Shown here: positions 16,365 to 25,418 of the stretch, in pieces | Position numbering within the stretch: position 1 is the stretch's first letter | Layout of the letters: each line of letters opens with the position of its first letter | Assembly (NCBI GenBank): GCA_947175015.1 | Contig: CAMWLE010000034.1 | Coordinates: 1-33,351 of the forward strand | Direction: 5' to 3' | Source: an uncultured bacterium | GTDB taxonomy: Bacteria; Bacillota; Clostridia; Lachnospirales; Lachnospiraceae | DNA: 33,351 nt | The notes under the pieces: generated by a model | Seen by the model: the letters and a program-made list of their open reading frames with translations, nothing else | What the model was told of the DNA's origin: nothing | Database searches by the model: none | Made by a program: the position numbers and the translations under genes

Positions 16365-17915
16365 TTACACAACTATTTCAAACACTTCTTTTTGGCTTTT
16401 TCCCAAAAATATTTTATGCTGCAAATATTCTTTGTTTTTATGAAAATTGAAGCTTATTAAATATCCTTTATTACAATTCCTACTGTCAAGATAACCTTCC
16501 AGTTGTTCTAATCCTTTTTCCCGATATTGCTGTCCATGCCATATTTTCAGTTCAACGATATATTCGCGCCCACCATAAGATATCACTACATCCATCCTTG
16601 AATTACTTCGGGTTTCAGGCTCCACATAATAATTGCCCTTTCCGTTAATTATCGGTTTCATAAAACACAAAAACAATAACCGCCCCTGACGCTCAATAAA
16701 ACTGATATCCCCACTTCTATATTCCGCTTTCATAACCTCCTGAAATTTTTGAAGCGCTCTTTCCATATCAAGCCAGCCATTCTCAACAAACTGATTTTTC
16801 TCCAGTCCAAACGAATACTGTGACTGCAATTTCCCTGCTATGATATGGTTGTAGAGAAAGGTTTCAAATATAACATTTGCAATTACCACTTCTCTGTTTC
16901 TCTCAGACAATATTCCAAACATTACACCAAGATTAATCACAGGATTTGATTTTACAAAAGGCAACTGCAATCCATCCAAAAGTATACCTGTTATCGTTTT
17001 TTTAAGTTCCCTGTTATTTTCCACATTCTTAACCAGATCATCAAACAAAGTATTATCGCTTCTTAGCAATTCTTTTTCCGCATTCTCCACATTTTGCAGT
17101 GTCCACTCCCTTCTCCCTGATTCATCTATCCACTTGCATATCCAACTGACAAGCAAGGGATATCCTTCCGTATAAAAATGTATCTTTTCACTGACACCCT
17201 GCACATCCATGTAAATACCTGTATCTGCGGAATATTTCTCAAGCATTCCTGCAATCTCCCTCTTAGAAAAGCTCATATCAACCTGAAAATCAACCGCTAT
17301 ATTCCATGGGCTGTTATATTTTTCCCCCATTTCCGGGCAATTTTTGAGTTTCAAATTTTTGACATCATATACACCTGACAAAATGACACTCTGGAATGTG
17401 GTATCTTTTCCCATCTCCCTTTTCAAATATTTATCCCTAAGCATTCCCAGGAAACTTAAAAATATCTGGTTATCCGAACTCTTGTCTGACTCATCTATCA
17501 TCAGCACAACCTTTTTATCATATTGTGCACACAAAGATGAAATTTTCCTTCCCAACATTTTCAGAGGATAATCCCCCTCAATTTTCTGTGCCCATTCATT
17601 TATAACGCTGTCATCTGCACTATTCCTTTTGAGTTCCTCTGCGATATCCATGGCAATGCCATTCACAAAGACCTGCAGATTTGTAAAATAATCATCTGCC
17701 GCCTCAAGGCTGATGCTCAGCACAATATATTCATCTCTCATCTGCATATCCAACGCATTCATAATGGTCGTTTTTCCAAATTGTCTTGCTCTGTTAATCG
17801 TAAAATATGCCCCCTGACAAATATATTCGTTGACTATCTTATTTACTTTTTCTGACAGATCAACCATATAATGCCTGTCTGGGATACATACCCCTGTTAC
17901 ATTAAACCTTTTCAT
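16365..17915 (-). CDS. AAA ATPase fused to PD-(D/E)XK nuclease-like domain (paralogue 1)
   Basis: The protein has 516 residues. It starts with FNVTGVCIPDRHYMVDL, followed by a Walker A-like loop NRARQFGKTT (Lys 48), Walker B KKVVLMIDESD (Asp 141), a middle lid region, and a C-terminal nuclease-like core with RMDVVISYGG and YIVELKIWHG (the D and ExK positions of PD-(D/E)XK). This resembles the AAA-ATPase/DUF1703 type of fusion, common and multi-copy in Lachnospiraceae and Bacteroidetes; its cellular role is not established. The ATG at 17915 has GGGAGG at eight bases; an ATG at 17948 is less likely. It is closely similar in layout to the gene at 26742-28349. Confidence 0.85.
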   Translation of the reverse strand: MKRFNVTGVCIPDRHYMVDLSEKVNKIVNEYICQGAYFTINRARQFGKTTIMNALDMQMRDEYIVLSISLEAADDYFTNLQVFVNGIAMDIAEELKRNSADDSVINEWAQKIEGDYPLKMLGRKISSLCAQYDKKVVLMIDESDKSSDNQIFLSFLGMLRDKYLKREMGKDTTFQSVILSGVYDVKNLKLKNCPEMGEKYNSPWNIAVDFQVDMSFSKREIAGMLEKYSADTGIYMDVQGVSEKIHFYTEGYPLLVSWICKWIDESGRREWTLQNVENAEKELLRSDNTLFDDLVKNVENNRELKKTITGILLDGLQLPFVKSNPVINLGVMFGILSERNREVVIANVIFETFLYNHIIAGKLQSQYSFGLEKNQFVENGWLDMERALQKFQEVMKAEYRSGDISFIERQGRLLFLCFMKPIINGKGNYYVEPETRSNSRMDVVISYGGREYIVELKIWHGQQYREKGLEQLEGYLDSRNCNKGYLISFNFHKNKEYLQHKIFLGKSQKEVFEIVV

Positions 17916-17982
17916 ATAGTAACCTCCCGTTCGAACTTTCATCCACAATGAAATATGCTATACTTCCCTTATCTTCCGGTTT

Positions 17983-18105
17983 CATACTGATATTCTCATT
18001 TACCGAGAATGCAAACATAGAAAAATCCTGAAATACACCTGCAATCAAGTCATAGTATTGCTCATGGGAAATAGTACTGATATCAGTGTCATTCACATAA
18101 ATACA
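17983..18105 (-). pseudogene. Remnant of an ABC-transporter ATPase domain
   Basis: The minus-strand translation carries IYVNDTDIS, then HEQYYDLIAGVFQDFSMFAF and SVNENISM. This is the Q-loop region of an ABC exporter ATPase (VFQDF, then F-x-V-x-ENI). Walker A, signature and Walker B are missing: upstream the similarity is lost, and downstream the frame runs on with unrelated residues to a stop at 17902, inside the AAA gene start. I see no proper start codon; a GTG at 18096 is the only candidate. I judge it a fragment of a decayed gene. Together with its flanks it fills most of the 327-base gap 17916-18242. Confidence 0.5.
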
Positions 18106-18242
18106 TGAAAAATGTCCGCAATTATGACAAGATTTCCTTTTTACACCGGGGGTACTGTGAAAGGACAGACACTCGCAGTAATCCCCGGACTTTCATACAA
18201 GGTAATGCAGTCCAATGTACAGGAGTTTAGATAATATATCAT

Positions 18243-19037
18243 CTAATGACCTGCGGTATCTATCTGAAATATTCTCTCCGTATTCTTTCTGGCGTTCTCA
18301 GCCAATACATCTTCTGACACCTTCATATACCTGGCCAAATCTCTGACAACATATTTAATATTCTGCGGTACATTGGTTCTGTTCAGTCCCGGAACATTCT
18401 TAGGTGTCAAATATGGCGCATCTGTCTCTACTAAAATCCTGTCCAACGGAATAATACGTACTGCTTCACGTAATTCTTTTCCGCGGCGGTCATCACAAAT
18501 CCATCCTGTTATACCAATTGAGAATCCCATGGAAAGATATTGCTCTAATGTTGCTCTGTCTCCGGTAAAGCAATGCACAACTGATTTCGTACAAATATCC
18601 GGGTGCTTCTTAAATCTTTTTATAAAATCGCCCACCGCACTGCGCTCATGAAGAAACAGCGGCTTATTCAGCTTTTCTGCCAAGACAATATGCTTTTCGA
18701 GGCATCTGATCTGGTTCTCCTTTGTCGAAAACATTCGGTCATAATCCAGTCCGCATTCTCCCACCGCAACCATTTTCTGATTCTCCGACAACATCTGCTC
18801 CATCAACAGAAAATCTTCCTGTTTTGCACGATCCGCATTATGAGGATGTATTCCGGCTGTTCCAAAGACATCATGCCTTTTTACGTAATCATTTATTTTC
18901 CTGTTCTCTTTTATATCTGTTCCGGTCAAGATACAGCATACTTCATTTTCTTCTGCGTCTTTCACTATTTTTTCAGGATCAGGGAACTGTTTGCAGAACA
19001 GATTTAAACCAATATCATAATACTTTACAAATTTCAT
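18243..19037 (-). CDS. tatD: TatD family metal-dependent hydrolase
   Basis: The protein has 264 residues and aligns by eye with E. coli TatD along its length: YYDIGLNLFCKQF at the N-terminus (the first metal-ligand HxH of other family members is replaced, as in E. coli TatD and eukaryotic TATDN1), AGIHPHNAD, VAVGECGLDYDRMFSTKENQ, FLHERSA, VVHCFTG, ITGWICDDRRG and LVETDAPYLTPKN. Characterised TatD proteins are magnesium-dependent 3'-5' exonucleases acting on DNA or RNA. AGGAGGAG precedes the ATG at good spacing. It sits between two AAA/nuclease fusion genes; a functional link to them is only an inference. Confidence 0.9.
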   Translation of the reverse strand: MKFVKYYDIGLNLFCKQFPDPEKIVKDAEENEVCCILTGTDIKENRKINDYVKRHDVFGTAGIHPHNADRAKQEDFLLMEQMLSENQKMVAVGECGLDYDRMFSTKENQIRCLEKHIVLAEKLNKPLFLHERSAVGDFIKRFKKHPDICTKSVVHCFTGDRATLEQYLSMGFSIGITGWICDDRRGKELREAVRIIPLDRILVETDAPYLTPKNVPGLNRTNVPQNIKYVVRDLARYMKVSEDVLAENARKNTERIFQIDTAGH

Positions 19038-19106
19038 AATCTCCTCCTGTCAGATCACTTATATAAAACTTAACATCCACTCCCGCACAATCAAAAGCAG
19101 AAGCCG

Positions 19107-20792
19107 CTATACAATCAAAACCTTTTTCCCTTCAAACGCAAACCCGTACTTCCGAATCCGTTCCATCGGAATCCCCTTCGCTTCCAGATTTGCCGCATAA
19201 TTCCGACATTCTATCTGATTCAGCGCTTCTCTGGCTGTGTCCTCCAGAGACATCTCTTCTTCCGGGTCACGAACTTTAAATTCCATAATAATCGCATCGT
19301 CTTCCTGCTTACGCGGTTCCAGCATGACATCATAACGCCCAAGGCCGCTCTCACGATTGGATGTGATCACATAACGATCTGCCAGTTCCACTGCCAGTCC
19401 CAGCACAAATCCATGATAGAAACGCTCCGGCCCCGCAGCTTCAGACGGCTTCCTGCCGCTGTCAAAAAAGCTGATCGTATCCAATGCTACTCTGTTCATA
19501 TAAGCGTTCATGGACTTCACATTTCCAGCCAGCATGGATTTGATGAAATCGTTATACTCCGGGGTTGACTCCTTGAACCATCCTTCGATCATTTTTCCAA
19601 ACATCATGCGAACTTCCCGGTTCGTCAGTTCCAATTCATAAATATCCTTCCCCCACTCCAAATCCTGAACCAAATCCTTCACCCTCAAATAACCGCTGGC
19701 CAACAGCAGGCTCCACACCGCCCCCATTCTTTTATCCAATTGGTCAAAGTTGACCTGTTCATCTATTTGAACGCGGATACACATTCCCTTCAAAAGTTCC
19801 TCCATATCCATTTTCACCTGCCGGTCTCCTCTGCGAATCAGCTTATCCACCAGGCTATTGCTGCTGGTGTTAGCCCAATATGTGGACAACCGCTTTTTAT
19901 CCAGGTAATTTATAATGGACCATGGGTTATAGATATCCTTTTTCTTGCCAAATATAAAACCGTCATACCAGTTCTTTACCTCCTGCCTGCTCCCATACAG
20001 ACCATATTCTTCCAACGCCTCCCATACTTCCTCTTCTGTAAATCCGAAGCAGGTCTCATATTTCTCCGATGTAGTGGTTACTACTTCCAAATGATTCAAG
20101 TCAGAGAAAATCGACTCTTTACTTATTCTTGTAATCCCAGTCATGACTGCCCGCTCCAGGTATGGGTTTGTCTTAAAAGAGGCGTTAAACAACCCTCTGA
20201 TGAACTCTGTCATCTCCTGCCAATAGCCATATATCCATGCCTCCTGAAGGGGGGTGTCATACTCATCCAGCAAAATGACTACCTTTTTCCCATAATACCT
20301 TGCCAGATACTCTGAAAGCGTCGCAATAGAGGAAACTGCCGCATAATGATCCATCTCCGCAGAAACCTTTTCATAGAATCTTTTTTCCTTTTCATTGAGG
20401 CAATTCCCTTCCAGCAAAAAATCAAACCGGTTATATAATTTTTCTATCAGATAAAGCAAGCTCCTTTGAGCTTCCTGAAAAGTAGCTTCTTTCACACTGG
20501 CAAAACTTAAAAATATCACCGGATAAGTTCCCTGAAGCTTCCGATACTTTTCTTCCCTCCATATGGATAACCCCTCAAATACCTGACCGCAGCCCTTATA
20601 TTCTATGGACAGGAAACGTTCCAGCATATTCATATTCAATGTTTTCCCAAACCTTCTTGGGCGGGTGAGCAAAGTCACTTCATCCCCTCTTTCCCACCAT
20701 TCCCTGATAAAATCTGTTTTGTCTATATAAAAGCATTGACTGTCTATTAATTTCTCAAAGCTTTGAATGCCTATGCCAACAGTTCTTGCCAT
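19107..20792 (-). CDS. AAA-ATPase-like protein with C-terminal PD-(D/E)XK (DUF1703) domain
   Basis: The protein has 561 residues, the usual length of the AAA-ATPase_like/DUF1703 family. It opens with GIGIQSFEKLIDSQCFYIDK, then a Walker A variant TRPRRFGKTLNM (Lys 50), Walker B KKVVILLDEYDTPL, and the marker AVMTGITRISKESIFSDLN. The C-terminal nuclease-like core has GLGRYDVMLEP and IIMEFKV. It belongs to a different subfamily from the genes at 16365 and 26742. The ATG at 20792 has GGGAGGG five bases upstream; the ATG at 20828 is too far upstream for the family. The function is unknown: such genes occur in many copies per genome, and mobile or defence roles have been suggested but not shown. 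Confidence 0.9.
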   Translation of the reverse strand: MARTVGIGIQSFEKLIDSQCFYIDKTDFIREWWERGDEVTLLTRPRRFGKTLNMNMLERFLSIEYKGCGQVFEGLSIWREEKYRKLQGTYPVIFLSFASVKEATFQEAQRSLLYLIEKLYNRFDFLLEGNCLNEKEKRFYEKVSAEMDHYAAVSSIATLSEYLARYYGKKVVILLDEYDTPLQEAWIYGYWQEMTEFIRGLFNASFKTNPYLERAVMTGITRISKESIFSDLNHLEVVTTTSEKYETCFGFTEEEVWEALEEYGLYGSRQEVKNWYDGFIFGKKKDIYNPWSIINYLDKKRLSTYWANTSSNSLVDKLIRRGDRQVKMDMEELLKGMCIRVQIDEQVNFDQLDKRMGAVWSLLLASGYLRVKDLVQDLEWGKDIYELELTNREVRMMFGKMIEGWFKESTPEYNDFIKSMLAGNVKSMNAYMNRVALDTISFFDSGRKPSEAAGPERFYHGFVLGLAVELADRYVITSNRESGLGRYDVMLEPRKQEDDAIIMEFKVRDPEEEMSLEDTAREALNQIECRNYAANLEAKGIPMERIRKYGFAFEGKKVLIV

Positions 20793-20926
20793 AATACCCT
20801 CCCATCTCCTGATTACTGTCCTCTTCATCTAATTTATGCCTCAGTTTTATCTTATCATGGATATTTCCTCCGCGCAAGATATACGAGATTCTGAATTTAA
20901 CAGACAAACCTGAAAAGGGTTACTGT

Positions 20927-22996
20927 TCACTCCGGCATCTGACCCATCTGCGGCGGCTGGTTTCCTTCCGGGTGCTGTCCTTGGCCATCTGGAATTTCTC
21001 CTCCTATGCCATCTCGACCTCCCTGACCATCTTGATTCTCCCAGTTACCTCGACCTCCCTGAGTAGTCTGGTCTCCCCAGTTACCTCGGCCTCCCTGACC
21101 ATCTTGGTTTTGCCAGTTACCGGGACCTCCAGGAACATCCTGGTTACCTCGGCCATCTCCGCCGCCCCTGCCTGGCCCAAAACCACCCATACCGCTGCCA
21201 TAGATCAAGCTTTCCAGCGTTATAGAATGTTCACTTTCCCCTACCAAAATAGTATAGGTACCTCCCTGCACCATCTTGGGGCTACTGACAACGACGGAGT
21301 TAAACGCACTTTCCGCCGTGTAAGCAATCAATTCTTCTCCTGCGGCATCCTTTACCACAATCTCCGTTCCGGCTGTCTGACTGGAAACGTTAAGCAAGAT
21401 GGAGCCTTGGGTAGATGTATCGCCAAAATTCATTGCCATGCCCGAACTTCCCACCGCTACCACAGTACCTCCTGTAATCTGTCCAACACCGTCATAATCC
21501 AGCGCTCCATCGGCACTACTTGACGGACCGGATACATAAACTTCACCTCCTGTAACCGTCAGGGAACCATTAGAATCAATCCCATCTCCATCCGCATTAA
21601 TATAAATGATACCACCGGATATCAGCAGCGAAGCATCACTGCCACCCCCGAAATTATCCCTGCCAAACATGCCGCCGAATCCACTCTGATCATTGCCGCC
21701 TGCTGCATTCACACCATCATCTGTGGCATATAGCTTAATATTTCCTCCTGAAATTACAACATCATTTCCCTCAATTCCTTCATAGCTGGTAGTAATGTTA
21801 ATAGAACCGCCTGCAATCGTAGTCATTTCATCCGCATGAAATCCATCATCTCCGGTAGCAATTTCATACTCACCACCATTTATCATAAGATCCGCATTGG
21901 AATGAAACGCATCATCTTGAGCATCTATCATAAAAATGCCCCCATTCACCACTATAGCCTCTGACGCTTTGATTCCCTTCGCACTCACGGATTCACCATT
22001 CTCGTCTTTTGCAACCGTCTTGTTACCGCTGCCGCCACCTGTGACAATCACAAAGCTTCCGCCGTCAATCTGCAAAGTCTTGCTGGCACTGATGCCATCT
22101 CCATCAGCGGTAATTGTAAATTCACCATCTCTGATATAGACATATCCCTTTTCCGCATTTGTATCATGACTGGACTGAATCCCATCCTTGCCGGAAATAA
22201 CGGAAATGGTGCCGTCAGCAATACGGACACTATCCTTACCTGAAATCCCATGTCCGGCAGCCGTGATAGTCAAATTGCCGCTTGCAATTCTCACATCATC
22301 TTTTGATACAATACCATGTCCTTCTGCTGCCGTAATTTCCAGATTTCCCGTACCATTTATGGTCAGATCGCACTTGGCAAAAATAACACCGTCTATATTA
22401 TTGTCATCAAGAACGGCATAACTTCCTCCATTTTCCAATCTATTGGTGGTCCCTGCTGCCAATGTGATAAATACCTTATCCGCAGATTTTACATAGATTG
22501 CGGCATTGGCACTATTGGATATGGAGGCATTGTCAAGCACCAACTGAACCTTTTCGGTGTCGTCTGCTGCAATCACAATCATCCCTTCCTGCAAAGTACC
22601 GGATAACAGGTATACCCCCTCCTTAGTTATCGTAACCGTGCTGCCGGATATTTGAACCGCTTTGGAACTGCACTGTGCCAAGTTGCCTGACAAGGTAATT
22701 TTCTCACATTCCGCCTCCGTGTAATCCCCACGCAGATCCCTGTCTGTGAACATATCTTCCACAGTGAGCAAATTAACCGCAGACGCATTTACCGCCATGG
22801 CATTCGTTTGCTGCCCACCACCCACTTCATTATTACTATCTTCTCCATCCACTTGACTGTTACCATAGACGCCTGATACACTGTCCCCACTCCCATTCAC
22901 CACATCCGAGACACCGCCGCAAGATGTCAGAGAACATGCCAGCAATCCGGCCGCCACCGCCATGGAGCATAACTTATGAAACATTTTTCTACTCAT
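20927..22996 (-). CDS. Secreted carbohydrate-binding-type lipoprotein (DUF4353, beta-helix)
   Basis: The protein has about 689 residues. It begins with a lipoprotein signal: basic MSRKMFHK, a hydrophobic stretch, and lipobox LTSC with the modified Cys at residue 26. The body is a long series of short repeats of the form INGG-x-I-x-I with DGI (for example DDGFHADEMTTIAGGSINIT), typical of the calcium-binding, polysaccharide-binding beta-helix family known from Cthe_2159. The C-terminus is rich in Gly, Asn, Gln and Trp with a 12-residue repeat (GGRGNWENQDGQ). The ATG at 22996 gives the signal peptide; upstream codons would add an unrelated basic stretch. It lies 25 bases after the DUF4956 gene in an apparent operon with the VTC gene. 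Confidence 0.85.
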   Translation of the reverse strand: MSRKMFHKLCSMAVAAGLLACSLTSCGGVSDVVNGSGDSVSGVYGNSQVDGEDSNNEVGGGQQTNAMAVNASAVNLLTVEDMFTDRDLRGDYTEAECEKITLSGNLAQCSSKAVQISGSTVTITKEGVYLLSGTLQEGMIVIAADDTEKVQLVLDNASISNSANAAIYVKSADKVFITLAAGTTNRLENGGSYAVLDDNNIDGVIFAKCDLTINGTGNLEITAAEGHGIVSKDDVRIASGNLTITAAGHGISGKDSVRIADGTISVISGKDGIQSSHDTNAEKGYVYIRDGEFTITADGDGISASKTLQIDGGSFVIVTGGGSGNKTVAKDENGESVSAKGIKASEAIVVNGGIFMIDAQDDAFHSNADLMINGGEYEIATGDDGFHADEMTTIAGGSINITTSYEGIEGNDVVISGGNIKLYATDDGVNAAGGNDQSGFGGMFGRDNFGGGSDASLLISGGIIYINADGDGIDSNGSLTVTGGEVYVSGPSSSADGALDYDGVGQITGGTVVAVGSSGMAMNFGDTSTQGSILLNVSSQTAGTEIVVKDAAGEELIAYTAESAFNSVVVSSPKMVQGGTYTILVGESEHSITLESLIYGSGMGGFGPGRGGGDGRGNQDVPGGPGNWQNQDGQGGRGNWGDQTTQGGRGNWENQDGQGGRDGIGGEIPDGQGQHPEGNQPPQMGQMPE
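21014..21126. repeat. Tandem 36-base repeat within the lipoprotein gene
   Basis: CCAGTTACC recurs at 21041, 21077 and 21113, an exact 36-base period, encoding a 12-residue unit GG(R/P)GNWxxQxxQ in the C-terminal tail. Such in-frame repeats can change copy number between strains. Confidence 0.8.
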
Positions 22997-23021
22997 ATCT
23001 TTTTCATTCCTTTCTAAACTA

Positions 23022-23717
23022 CTATAATTCACAGACCGCCGTTTCCTGGTGAGATATGGAGATTTCCAGATTGCCATTCCTGCAACGGAGCTTGTCTATC
23101 AACTCCTTTTCCTCTTCTGCACTTTTAAGTACCATATGATAAGTAAGTTTGAAGAGACTGCCCATATTGGTTGTTTTCACCTGCATCAATTCATGAGAAT
23201 GGGTATATTTTTCCAGAATCTCATCAAATACACCTGTATAATCCAAATCTTCCGGAATCGTAATGTGAAGTACCTTGTATTTCTCCCCATTCTTTTTCGC
23301 CCCAAAGTCAAATTTATTGTACAGCAGCATTACACCGCCTAAAATCAAAGCAAACAAAACCGCATATCCCAAATATCCCATACCTGCAATTAATCCGGTA
23401 CACATAGCCAGAAAAAGCGCACCGATTTCTTTCGCCGTACCGGGAGCGGAGCGGAAACGTACCAGGCTGAACGCCCCTGCCACCGCTACTCCTGTACCAA
23501 TATTGCCATTCACCATCATAATGACCACACACACCACCGCCGGCAGTGTGGCTAATGTCACCAAAAAACCTTTGGTATAACGATTCTTATAAGTGTAAAT
23601 TCCTGCCAGCAGCAATCCAATCAGCAAAGACACTGCCAGGCATAATAAAAAATCCGAAACTGAAATAACTGATGTAAGCTGGGAATCGAATATCCCCCTG
23701 AAAATTGTGTTCATCAT
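23022..23717 (-). CDS. DUF4956 family membrane protein
   Basis: The protein has 231 residues. Four hydrophobic segments lie in residues 18-130 (for example LLCLAVSLLIGLLLAGIY and YAVLFALILGGVMLLY), with the family hallmark VAVAGAFSLVRFRSAPGTAK. A cytoplasmic part of about 100 residues follows. DUF4956 proteins are recurrently encoded beside VTC-domain polyphosphate polymerases and CotH or beta-helix surface proteins, as seen here. The ATG at 23717 has GGAGAG seven bases upstream; a TTG at 23723 overlaps that site. A transport or channel role for polyphosphate or another anionic polymer is an inference. Confidence 0.88.
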   Translation of the reverse strand: MMNTIFRGIFDSQLTSVISVSDFLLCLAVSLLIGLLLAGIYTYKNRYTKGFLVTLATLPAVVCVVIMMVNGNIGTGVAVAGAFSLVRFRSAPGTAKEIGALFLAMCTGLIAGMGYLGYAVLFALILGGVMLLYNKFDFGAKKNGEKYKVLHITIPEDLDYTGVFDEILEKYTHSHELMQVKTTNMGSLFKLTYHMVLKSAEEEKELIDKLRCRNGNLEISISHQETAVCEL

Positions 23718-23826
23718 AGCCAAACTCTCCTTCTAATATTCTCTTCTAATGTTCTTCTTCATCATTTGTGACACTTTCTCAAAAACTGCCCGCTTCCCCA
23801 ACACCGACCTTTACCCCATTGCTGCC

Positions 23827-24573
23827 TTACCCCAATGCCATCCTCGCACCGATTGCCTCGCTGCCATATTCCCTTGCCATGATCATTTGATAAGCAGTTC
23901 CATATTTTGAGAAGGTAGTTCTCCTGATTTTCTCTTCAGACAATACCTTTACCATCCAAAATGGAAGGTTTCCCGGAGTCTTAATCTCCATCAACACCTG
24001 TCCCGGCTCCAAAATGGATTCTCCATAAATACCCTTTCTCAGGGATAAATCCGTCTCCCGCCACAAAATATTTTCGTCAAAAGTAACCCGAAATTCACTT
24101 GGCTCTTTTGTAAAATATGCCTCCCTTTCGTATGAGAGAAATACTTTTGGAGCCAATGTTTTGTAAAAATGCAGGAAATAATCAATCTCATTCGTAATCT
24201 GGGTCTCTATCGGCGGTTGCGCTCTGCCTGCCAAATACTCTGTGGCGCATCTCTGTGAGAATCCAATACGGCGTTTGTAAACAACAGAATCAAATTTCTT
24301 CTTCAGCTCCACAAAAACCTCATCCTCCGGCCCAGCCAATTTGTAGCTTCTTACACGAAGTTTTTCTTTGTAGACCGGCTTCTCCAATGAGGCTCTGATC
24401 AGACGATATGTATCTGTATCATAATAGATATTTCGTATCGTGCTATGCCCATATTGATCTAAAACCATATAAGGTTTCATGGCTGCCATGATTTTCTCTC
24501 TCTGCTTTCCGGTAAGCAGATATTTTATCTCATATCTCTGAAAAACCATTTGTGTGTCTGCTTTTTTGCCCAT
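23827..24573 (-). CDS. VTC-domain polyphosphate polymerase-like protein
   Basis: The protein has 248 residues and consists of the VTC catalytic domain alone. Visible motifs lining the tunnel are FQRYEIKYLL, KEKLRVRSY, EVFVELKKKFD, YKRRIGF, YEREAYF, FRVTFD, VLMEIKTPG and FSKYGTAY. In the yeast VTC complex this domain makes polyphosphate from ATP; the bacterial stand-alone forms are annotated by similarity. AGGAGG lies seven bases before the ATG. It is the first gene of a minus-strand group with DUF4956 and the lipoprotein, divergent from the two-component system. Confidence 0.88.
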   Translation of the reverse strand: MGKKADTQMVFQRYEIKYLLTGKQREKIMAAMKPYMVLDQYGHSTIRNIYYDTDTYRLIRASLEKPVYKEKLRVRSYKLAGPEDEVFVELKKKFDSVVYKRRIGFSQRCATEYLAGRAQPPIETQITNEIDYFLHFYKTLAPKVFLSYEREAYFTKEPSEFRVTFDENILWRETDLSLRKGIYGESILEPGQVLMEIKTPGNLPFWMVKVLSEEKIRRTTFSKYGTAYQMIMAREYGSEAIGARMALG

Positions 24574-24604
24574 TACTCTGCCTCCTTATGCCCCGTATCT
24601 TTTT

Positions 24605-24647
24605 GCTAAATACATCATAACAGTCAAACCTAAATACTGCCTAAATA
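24605..24647. promoter_or_regulatory. Tandem 11-base repeats in the divergent control region (probable response-regulator box)
   Basis: CCTAAATA occurs at 24629 and 24640, exactly 11 bases apart, with a third, GCTAAATA, at 24605. An 11-base period of direct repeats is typical of OmpR/PhoB-type response-regulator sites. On the minus strand, a TATGAT (24614-24619) has no good -35, and the repeats fall on the -35 position, as in activated promoters. The VTC gene would be the target on that side. Confidence 0.5.
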
Positions 24648-24688
24648 AAATGTGAATCTTTTGTGTTTTTCTTCCGGAAAAAGTATGA

Positions 24689-24694
24689 TATAAT
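24689..24694 (+). promoter_or_regulatory. Predicted -10 box of the two-component operon
   Basis: A perfect TATAAT lies 38 bases before the response-regulator ATG; the -35 region (TTTTTC, near 24666) is weak. The tandem repeats end about 40 bases upstream of this box. Confidence 0.45.
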
Positions 24695-24731
24695 GTGGAG
24701 ACAGAAATCAAATCAGAACAGGAGTTATCTC

Positions 24732-25418
24732 ATGCGCATTTTAATTGCAGATGATGACAAAGACATTGCCAGGGCTTTGACCGCCCTTTTTGAACATAAT
24801 CATTACAGTGTGGAATCCGTATCCAATGGAACGGATGCTCTTGCATATGCCCTGGACGGACATTATGACAGTATTGTGCTGGACATTATGATGCCGGGAA
24901 TGGACGGATTGGAAGTGTTGCGCAGCCTGCGGACAGAAGGGTGTAAAACCCCTGTATTGCTGCTGACCGCCAAAGGAGATATCGAAGACAGAGTAAACGG
25001 ACTGGATGCAGGCGCAGACGATTATCTGCCAAAACCATTTGCCGCCAGTGAACTTCTTGCAAGAGTGCGGGCCATGCTGCGGAGAAAAGAGAATTACCAA
25101 ACAGACATTCTGGAATATGAGGGAATGATTCTTGACCAGTCCACCTTTGAATTAAGCTTCCAGAACAATTCCCTGCGTCTGGTCAGCAGAGAATTCCAGA
25201 TGCTTCAGCTTTTGATGCAGTCTCCTGGTATCATCATCTCCACAGAGCAATTTATGGAGCGCATCTGGGGCTGGGATACCAATGTGGAAGTAAGCATTGT
25301 ATGGGTATATATATCCAATTTGAGGAAAAAAATTGACAAATTGGGAGCACCTGCAGGCATCAAAGCCATACGCGGTGTAGGATATTGTCTTGAAAAGAAA
25401 GGAGCCTCCCACCCATGA
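24732..25418 (+). CDS. OmpR-family response regulator
   Basis: The protein has 228 residues. The receiver domain has the acidic pocket DDD (7-9), phosphoacceptor Asp 51 in IVLDIMMPGMDG, Thr 79 and Lys 101 in YLPKPFAA. The C-terminal winged helix has LVSREFQMLQLLMQSPG and VWVYISNLRKKID with IRGVGYCLE. The ATG at 24732 has AGGAG seven bases upstream; the in-frame ATG at 24663 lies upstream of the predicted promoter. It overlaps the kinase gene by four bases. Divergence from the polyphosphate-type cluster, and the 11-base repeats between them, suggest that it controls that cluster. Confidence 0.95.
   Translation: MRILIADDDKDIARALTALFEHNHYSVESVSNGTDALAYALDGHYDSIVLDIMMPGMDGLEVLRSLRTEGCKTPVLLLTAKGDIEDRVNGLDAGADDYLPKPFAASELLARVRAMLRRKENYQTDILEYEGMILDQSTFELSFQNNSLRLVSREFQMLQLLMQSPGIIISTEQFMERIWGWDTNVEVSIVWVYISNLRKKIDKLGAPAGIKAIRGVGYCLEKKGASHP

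Noticed and set aside
18097-18200. Cysteine-rich minus-strand frame with CHNCGHFSC, possible zinc-ribbon peptide
   Set aside because: No start codon or ribosome site in frame, and it runs directly into the ABC-ATPase remnant; more likely decayed sequence.
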